This document shows positions 36,292 to 46,100 of a DNA stretch of 64,000 nucleotides, piece after piece. Position 1 is the stretch's first letter. Each line of letters opens with the position of its first letter. Under the pieces are notes generated by a model. It was not told the origin of the DNA. It did not search any database and saw nothing but the letters and a program-made list of their open reading frames with translations. The DNA lies in assembly GCA_025618425.1 (NCBI GenBank), contig CM046848.1, forward strand, positions 29,572,592 to 29,636,591, written 5' to 3'. The translations under genes were made by a program, and so were the position numbers. Origin of the DNA: Heliocidaris tuberculata (Eukaryota; Echinodermata; Echinoidea; Camarodonta; Echinometridae).

Positions 36292-39200
36292 CTACAAGAG
36301 AAGTGAGAAAGAATTAAGAAAATGTCAAAGATCTTTGAAACAAAATTGAGAGTAGAAACCAATTATAATGTTCGTTAAAAGCAATAAACAACACTTAATT
36401 GTGTTTTCCAGAAGTGAATTTGATATGATTAATCATGTTCTAACCCACTCATAGGCCCTTGCCTATGTGGGACTGTGTCCAACATTCACTGTTGCAGCAG
36501 TCAAACACAGACAGCAAAATTGCTCTAAGCAAGATTTAATTTTCTTAAATTTGCTAGATTGCCTGATTCAAGGACTCTATCAACTCTTACTGTGCCACAA
36601 ATTTGGGGATTCAGCATTGAAAGTGAAATTTTAAATAATTATTTTCCTCTCATGTATGAATGATCTAGACTGGAAAAAGGCCCGCTGATACACGCAAAAG
36701 CTATTGAAGCCTATTCACCCGTAAAAGCTAGTCTGGAGTACAAGGTTATCTTCAGATAAGCATGTACATGTATAAGTGGTTCTAACCAAATGTATCTGAC
36801 ATTTTTCCAGTTATTTTTCTATGCTATATATATCTCTCAAAGCTTATTTCCTGCAACACAAAATGCACTCTGTCCCTATATCTGTGAATTACATAAAGTG
36901 CTTATGAATAATCAAAGCACAATACAAAATACATTCTCTATTCACTCAAAATATTCTAAGTGAATTATCAAATAGTTACTTTCAATTCAATTGTAAAAAT
37001 GGAAAAGTGATAACTGTAAAGAACTGTCAAAACAGCAAATGATTCCTCCAGGTATCTTATCAAGTTATCCCACATCATACAAACGCAAGAGCATTCTACA
37101 TTATTTATTAACTCAAGTACAGTCAAACTGCTTTAGCGGCCACCTGTATAGAAAAGACCACAATTTTGTTTTCCTTGAAAAGTGTTTGTCATTGAAACGT
37201 GTATTAATGGAACCTGTACATAAAGACCGCCTGCTCAAAAAGACCGCTCTTCTCGTCTCCCTTGAGCTGTACAAAAATACTCATAACATCATTAAGAAAT
37301 CCTCTCATCATCATGACTTTATTATTTTATCACAACGACCTACCTGTAACATCTTGATATTTGTAGCAAAGTCTCCTTCTAGGATGATATTTTTCTGGGA
37401 CCTAGTGGTTTACACAGAAATGAAACATGCAGACGGTTAATATTATTTACTTTTAGATATCAAATACATTTATCAGTGAAACCTGCTTTAGTGAAAACCT
37501 GTATAAAAAGACCACATGTCTATAAAGACCACATTTTTTATTTCCCCCTTGAAAAATGTTTCCCTCTGAAACCTGTACTAAAATAATCATGGAAACAACC
37601 TGCTTGCCTTTAATATAAAGATGGCATTTTTCTTGTCTTCTTTAAGAGATCTTTTTGACAAGTTTCAGTGTACAGTATCTACACTTTACACAGCAAATCA
37701 TAGAGAACCAAGAAACATCAATAAAGATAAATGGAAAATAAAGATGGCATATCAGTTAACTTTTAGATAATGCATTTTGTCTGCTGAGGGCTAGGAAGGC
37801 ATGAAGTCATATCCTTTTACACAGAGTTATCACCGTTCTGCCTCTCAGAGGACAATTTACATCTTTACATACAGACTGTACACAATACACAACGGACTAT
37901 ATATGCAGGCCCAGTCCTATGGAACATCTTCTCCCAGTCACTCAGATCTCAAACTAGTTGTGAACTTTTCAAAAAAAACAACTGAAAACCCACCTTTTTC
38001 GTGCAGCTTACAACAATTGGTCATTTCTTAAGTGCAATATTGCATAATTATATACCAATAATCTTCTACAGTAGCTTGTTCTTTTGCATGTAATTGTAAT
38101 TGGTTCTTTATCTAATTACCTGCTTTATTCAAATGTACTTTACGTAATCAGACGTCCTACCTGAACGTTTTCATTAGATTAGGACTTTATTTAAATCTAA
38201 ATATGTAGCATACTTTTGTTTGTAAAGTACTATGAGAACCAATTCTGTGTTGCATTGCACTACATAAAATCATAATATAATTATTATTACATTACAGCAA
38301 AACATAAAGAAACATGAGATATAACAATAACAATAATAATGGTGAAAACTTATGGAGCGCACACACCTTCCAAGGACGCTCATGGCGCTAGCCCAGCAAC
38401 TGTTCTCTTTAATCCAGGGACATGTATACTACTAATTATTTTTAAAGTTGGATTTTTAGTACTAAAAACTTAAAACAAATTCACAACATTTGCATCACCC
38501 ACTGCGACTCTCAGCTATCAATCGAAAGGAAAAATTTACTGGTACAATACAGTCAATAATATTTCTAACCTTATTTATATCATAAAGTCCCTTGTGTATT
38601 CTGTACATGTCACTGGTATTCTACTTGTGACTTTTTTGTAAATGAATAAGAGAGGACATTGTAAAAAGTTCAAACCTCAAAAAGAGAAAGAGTGATAATA
38701 TAAAAAGGACCCAGTAAAAGCCCTGATTCTTCTGGTAAATTCTTTACAGACATTGAATTTGTTTCTACCATGCATCACAGGAATCAAGTTAATAATTAAA
38801 ATGTAAAGCTTGATGTCTATCTATATGTATATCTGACTTTACTTTACTTACAGAATCATAGCACAGCATACACATAGAAGAAACTCTGGCTTGCCTTCAT
38901 CACACAGTAGAGAATCCCATAACCTGGTCACATCTAGAATGCAGGCAAAAGCAAAAATAAATGAACAAATGATAAAACAACAGGAGAGAAATGGGCAAAA
39001 TGAATACATATTGTTGAGATATTAAGAATATAACTACTAAGGGGACATCTAATGCAAAATTGCAGCTCAAGCAATTTAATATATGGTTTCTCTAGCAAAG
39101 AATTTCTAAATGTGATAAGGAGTTTGAAACTTTGTATCCTAGTCTACATATGGGTTTAGCCATAATTAGTGCACACATTCTCAGGATTATTGTATTAGCT

Positions 39201-42200
39201 TCACATACAGAGGACAGTCAATATACCAGCATTATATTGTCAGGCAACCAGGCAATATAACGCTTCCTGCTCGCAAGGGCAAAGGAAATCACTGAGTTGC
39301 CAATTTGTGTTTTATGGACTTACAGCTTTAAAAATTCATAAGTTTCTTATCCCGTACCAAACTTTCATCCCACTTTCACTGATCAGTTTCTCTCATTTTT
39401 TTTAAAAAACAAACTTGATATCAGGATGGACTTTCCCTCTACCACTACTCGAGAACCTCACCTGGAAGAGGGAACTCTTGTGTGAGCCACAGGGTCAGCC
39501 ATCGGAAGGCAAAGAACTGAGGCTTCAGGTCCTGCTTCTGGAACCTCAGCCAGATCTTTGCATCACACTTCTTCACCATCTGCATCAGCTGTACCATCTT
39601 GGCATTGATCCCCGTCGGTGAATCGTCCAGCGTCTTGATGAAGGTGTCACGCATCTTGGACATGAGGTTGGTGAAGCAGAAGAAGGTGTCGGCTTCAGCA
39701 TGCTCTGCGGGATAGGTGTGATAGTAGACAGGGAGGAGTTACAGAATAGTTTGTTTGTCTTGGATTTTTTTTCTCCATATGTTTGCATAAACGAAAAATT
39801 ATAGGACACTTCGACTATAAGATTAAGATTATGAAATTTATAACAACAATATATTTAGAAAGAAATTATCAACCTCATTTACATGATGGAGTTCTAAAGC
39901 AACAGAATATACCTTTTCACTTTAAGAGGGAAAGAAATACAGAGAGAGAGAGAAAGACAGACAGACAGAGAATAACAATGTAGATAAATAGAGAAAAATA
40001 AAGAGGGAAGCTAAAAAGGAGAGAGAAAGAGAGAAGAGTAGAATAAGCAAGGAAAATACTTGTTGAATAGAAAAAAAATGGGTTAAAGAAAAATAGGTAG
40101 AGAGAAAGGTATACCTCGCCAACTCAAGTCCTTATCAGCTGCAAATGCATAGTAGAGAGGACCTATGATCTCATTCATGCCTTGTACATAGCCTTGACCG
40201 GGGTTTAGCTTGGCATAGATGAAGAGAATCCTTTCTAAGACTTCCCAATGAGCCTCTTGACCTTCCTCTAGAGTGTCATGACCAAACTCCATCTTTATGG
40301 GCTTCTTAGAGGTAACCATCTGAAATATGGAGAACAAAGAAGCATCTCTTTCACCCATCTCCACATTTTCTCTGACTTACAGTTGTTAGCAATGTTGATT
40401 CAACTGGAGTTAGATAAACATGACAACATGTTAAAGGGATAAATCAGCCCCCCCCCCCCCCCCCCCGAAATAAAAAATAAAAATCCCCCCCATACAAATA
40501 TATAAGACATTCAAACAGATAAGGATTAAGAAGCACAGGGAGGAAATTATTTCAAATTAAGACCTGCACAGAATTAACTTCAGGGTAAACTTCTGTGTGC
40601 ATGCTTGAGTGTGTTGACAAGTCTACTTCCTAGTCACTTTCACCTTTATTTGGGAATGTAATTTTGGTATTTATTAAAGTGTATCAATCACCTAAAAAAA
40701 AAAATTGTGTACAGCTACAAAGTATAAAATCAACCTCAAAACACTTTACATGTACCTGGCCTTCTATGGGTTAACGGTTGAGGAGTATTAATATATTTTA
40801 ATGATCTTCTTAAAGTTTCTTTTTCTAATTCAAAACAAGAAATGAATGGAGTTCAAGGGATCATGACAGACCAACAGTCAGAAATTAGAGGGGCTTCTCA
40901 AAAGTGGATTTAGATGAGATTCTTTAAAAGATATTTCAAAGTGCAAAACAAAGTGTCATTCAAAATAATAGGTCATGGCTTTGACCAATGCCTGATCTAC
41001 CCTGAAATCCTTTTCAAATCCAGAATTACTTCATCTTTCATCATTCTGGACAAGATTCAGAAAACTCCTGCAGCACCTGATAACAGACGTGATGATCATG
41101 GCTCAGTGGTACAGCAGTGGTCTCATAACCAGGTCTCATGCACTTCCGCCATTTGGTAAGGCTTTATTCTTCAATTACCAAATCCCTCAGATAGGACTTC
41201 AAGATGTAAATCCCCTTGGTTGATTACTTACAAGCAAATACTTGCTTTCAATGCAGCCATTGCCAAGTAAGAGATAACAAAATTTCTAATAAAGATAGTC
41301 AAGCCATAACTCACATTTGTGATACCAGCCCTAGACCTCGCCACAGCAACTGAATGGAGCATTGTGTGTTCTATCCGCTTCCTCAGCGTTTCCAGTGATG
41401 TGGACGCATCGACAAGCTCCTTGCATGGGTAGTCTGTGGCCGTCTGGAAAAACCCTATGTCGGGTTGTAATCTCCTACAACAATAATCAGGAAATTGGAG
41501 AAGTGAGGTTATGATTACATGTGCATGTAAGAAATGTGATAAAGGTAATCCAGTTAGATTTACAATATTGTGATTAAGTAGGATGAGATAAAAGATAAAG
41601 ACATACAAGAAGAAAAGTCACAGTCCTACAGTCATTCAACACTACGTAAGCCAATTTGGCAGGCTGTAATTGCAGTGATCTGATAAGCCTTGCAGAAATA
41701 CAGCAGGTGAAAGCTTTACATGAAAAAAAAAGTATATATAAATTTATATAAAAGATAAGAATTTTTTGCAAAAATATGTTTCACAAATATTTTTAAAACA
41801 AATATTCTGATTTTCTTTAGTTTCTAGAGATCCTCACGAAAGACAGCAATAAGCTTATGAAGTAATATGTTGCATATTTTAAATGGAATTGAATTTATAT
41901 AAGAATAACATATATTAAAAAGACTGAAGTTTGCTGCAAAAATGCCTCATCTATAAAGCACCTGTAAATACGTGTACATGTTGAGAGAGATACTTGATGC
42001 TGAATTATTTTTGTTTACCCTAACATCAAACATTCACACTGTAAACTCTTTCAAGATGCTTTTACCAAATTTGTAAGTCATCAATGTGGACAACTATTGG
42101 TTAAACCTTGTGCGCCTGGCAGAAGGATTGGAACACAAATTTTGTAAAAATTCAAAACATTTCAGTTTTGATTGCTGAAGTACTAAGGAATTACTGTTAA

Positions 42201-43021
42201 CAATATATGATGCACAGATTGAAATGTAGTGTGTTGATGTAGGCTGTAGCCAAAGACCAGCCAAAACTTGGGACTGCATTTTTCTTGAAATGTACGTCTA
42301 CTGTTCATGCCTCATTAATGCCCTTCTGTCAGACACAAGATAACAATAATAGTAATAATAATAATAATAATATTAACTGTTTGATTTTATATAGCACTTT
42401 TCGAAGGAAGTAGCTGATAAAAGTGCTTTACAGTGCATTATCATGTGAATCAAATTGAGGAAGTCAATGGACTTATTACATACCTAGTGTCTTTGTCAAT
42501 TTGAAGAAGAACCTCGTTGTCTTTGAAGTACTGAGACCACTGGCTGTCTGGCTTAGGATTCAAAGGCTTGAAAAAAAAAAAGTAAGGGCACAAATTATTA
42601 TTATCTTTATAGATATTATTATTATCATTATCATCATCATCATCATTATCATTACTATTTTATAAAATAATATAATAATAATAATATTGTCATTATTATC
42701 ATTATCATTATTATTATCATTATCATTATTATTATCATTACTAATATCATTATTACAATTATACGCTTATCTGCAACTTAAGGCGAATCCTAACAATGCG
42801 GTTTATTCTGTCACAACAGAAATTCAACGGTAAGGCAAAAGCGAAAGTGGGTTAAGGCGAATATGAACAATAGGCTGAGATAAAAGATTTCGCCTTAATG
42901 CCACATGTAAAGTTATTATTATTATCATTATTATCATTATTAATTATTATTATTATTATTATTATTACTATTATTATTATTATTATTATCATTATTATTA
43001 TTATTGTTATTGTTATTGTTA

Positions 43022-43115
<94 letters not shown>

Positions 43116-46100
43116 CATCATTATCATTATCATTTCATTTGGCAAATCAAAATAAAACAACATATAAAAAAAGAACATATAATACAATACTGGAAGGTTG
43201 AAAATAATATAATTTGACCCCAAAGTGTATGGACAAGTTGCCAGAAATGAGGCAGGCAAACAAAAACACTGCCCAGTCCCCATAGATTGTAATCAAATAC
43301 CTATTTCATAACATCTAAATAGACGATGAGACATGTGACAAAATGCCAATCACTGCCTGCCTGCAAAACACGTCCTAACATGAACAAAGAAAAGGAGGAA
43401 GTTCAAGCACATTAAAAAGAGAGAGAGAGAGAAAAAAAATTAGCATGAGGCTTAAAACCAGTAGTCTTACATGATCTTCCATAGTCACATCTGTCCTCTT
43501 AGTACTGTATTCCTTAGACCCAGGCTGAATAATCATTTCTTCAAGAAAGTCATTGTATAATTGCCTAGAGTAAAGACAATAATAAAACAACATGAATTAA
43601 AGGGAAGCTCGAGTTCTGGGAAATGCAAAAAATAAATTGTGAGCTTTCTCATTCCTTTTATGCCCGTTTTGAAGAACATCATATTAGAAATGTCCCCTGA
43701 AAAGGATTTCTCTTCAAATACCCTTGCATTCAAAATATGACCAAAAAAAAGATGAAGTGTTCGGGCCGAACATTCATGCCTGTGTACAGTCCCATATGCC
43801 CATTTCTGTGTGCAGTGCATGTACTTTTGAGCGAGTTTGGATTGATTTCTTATCATTTTGATGATTCCAAAACCTCACAGTATACACCAATCCTTATTAG
43901 ACATGATCAACCCTTCCCAATTGCTTCCAGACAGTTTCTTTCAGTGTAATCGCATGACCAGAACTCAACTCTGTCTTTAATATCTTCTCAGAAAAAGGTG
44001 CAAGTATACAATCATTCCTGCATTTATGTGTAACAACAAAAAGAAAATATTTTTCATAGGATTTCATATGACCTTTAATGGTGATTAAACATGATCTAAA
44101 AAATAACTCATATGGATGATACTATCAAGGATGATGTTGCAGAAAGAATAGCAAAACTAAATTTGCATGACCTTTTGCACCAAAGAGAACTCTGAAAGTT
44201 CTATTGTTTGATAAAAAAAAAAACAGGAATAGAAAAACCCCTAACAGAAAAATATCATGCCTGTATGAAATGCGGTATATAAAAAAAAAATCTTTTCACC
44301 ATTTTTGGCATTAGAGGGTACAACATTTGATATCCTCTAAATTAAATTACATCAAAATGCTGAAATCAATCAAATAATAATCTTTAAAAATTATTCAACA
44401 AGCAAAATATACCCTAAAATGCATCCATTATCTCTAGAAAATAAAGCAATTTAGACATACCTCTGTTTTCCTAGTGAATTTGGCCATTCTGATTTCACTG
44501 GTGGAAGGTAATTTAACAAGATCTGTTTAAGAAAAATTGAATTATTAAGCAGGTATTTGTATTATATGTGCAATGGACAAGGGAAAGAAATATCATTACA
44601 AACAACACATGTCCATTAAGTTGATAAGTTACAATTCTGGAGGGATTGTCAAATACATTTTCAAAAAGAACAGACTTACTGGCTATTGTAATATACTTTA
44701 ATAAACAAAGAATGCTTCTTTTCGTTCATAGAACCACAGATCAAAACGGCTTTCATCTCCTCACTTTCAATAAGAAGAGTATGTATCCCTAATCAAATTA
44801 GTCTCAGCACTGTTTCAGCTTGCATGAACCTGTGTTAGATAGCAATCATGTGTTCAGTTTCTATTAAAGTAACTAGTTATGATTTAACTTAAAATGTGTT
44901 CAGTAGTTCTGACAAGACATAGCAGATGCTCATCACTGCCAAATATAAACCACAATCTTGCCAAGGATGATAAGTGGAAGTAATTTTACACTAAGATAAG
45001 GCCTATAGTTTGAAAGAGCAGCAACATTTGTTGGCTTGAATTCTGATATACCGATATATTGTGATAAATATGATTTGTTACCAGTAATTTTTCTTATATA
45101 GCATCTGTTGATCATTAATATCAAGTCAAGGGAAAATCAAAAAATTAACAAGTATGACATACTTTCCAGCATATTGATCTCATTCCAGCAGAGTCCGGAA
45201 CACCTGAATATAAAGTTGAAATAAAAACAACAAAAAATTATTACCTTATAATGATAATAATAATCTACACATGTATTTATATAGCACATTTTCCTTGTAA
45301 ATGTTCAAATGTGCTTTACAATTATGTTAACAGATCGAATAGGTGCGTTCTGAGATTTTTTTGGAAGGTATTGAGATTGCTGGTTGCTGAGAATCCTAGG
45401 TAGTTTATTCCAGTTTGGGAGCAGCAGTTACCTGGTGGGAAGCATCTTGGGAGATAGATAGTTATTAACTCATCACAACACGATTCCTCAACTCGTTTAG
45501 CTGAAGACATGTGAAACTTTCACTGTATCATTTCTTTACTAGATGCAGCAAATAACCGTATGAATCCAGGATTTTTAAAGCCAGTTTTAATGTCTGAGAT
45601 GTCAAATCAATTCATTTCACTTACCAATATCAAATCGCCGACACACTTTCTTTACAAAAGTTGCAAATCAGTCATTCTTCAGTCAATCAGTGCCATTTTC
45701 TTTTTATATTCACTTCCTCTCCTGGATCACTGTTCTTCACAACAGCAGCGATCATCATGATCAAATCACTTCACATTTCACAGACATTTCATCTCTAGCA
45801 GTAGAGGTAAAATCATCTATGAAATGTTGCAATCAACCTCCGAACTCAGAGAAGATACCATAATAGATAGTAGAGGTGCATGGCCAATATGGGAGACTCT
45901 TTCCCATTTGACAGACTGTCTCCACTGTTAGACTACCAAGAATTTTGGTAGCCTGTTTGGGAGACAATCATCCACTTCGGATACCAATTTTCTTTGTTCA
46001 CATTTGCTGCAAAGGGATCACCTTGGCTCAACTTGAAAATGTCATAAGCAGATGGCTCAAGAAAAATTCATCCTTTTGACTGTCTACTTTAAAAATTCAC

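Noticed and set aside
37039..37440. 133-codon plus-strand frame
   Set aside because: It overlaps TBC1D13 exon 11 on the other strand and a dispersed repeat, and resembles no family I know.
40320..40364. Upstream extension of TBC1D13 exon 8 to a farther ATG
   Set aside because: The acceptor CATATTTCAG fits exon 7 in phase, and the extension is not similar to the family.
41093..41160. Second tRNA-like sequence (TGGCTCAGTGGTACAGCAGT)
   Set aside because: Only an A-box-like half and a CTCATAACC loop are visible; there is no B box at the right distance, so at most a SINE remnant.
42852..43283. Ile- and Leu-rich frames
   Set aside because: They are translations of (ATT)n in a TBC1D13 intron.
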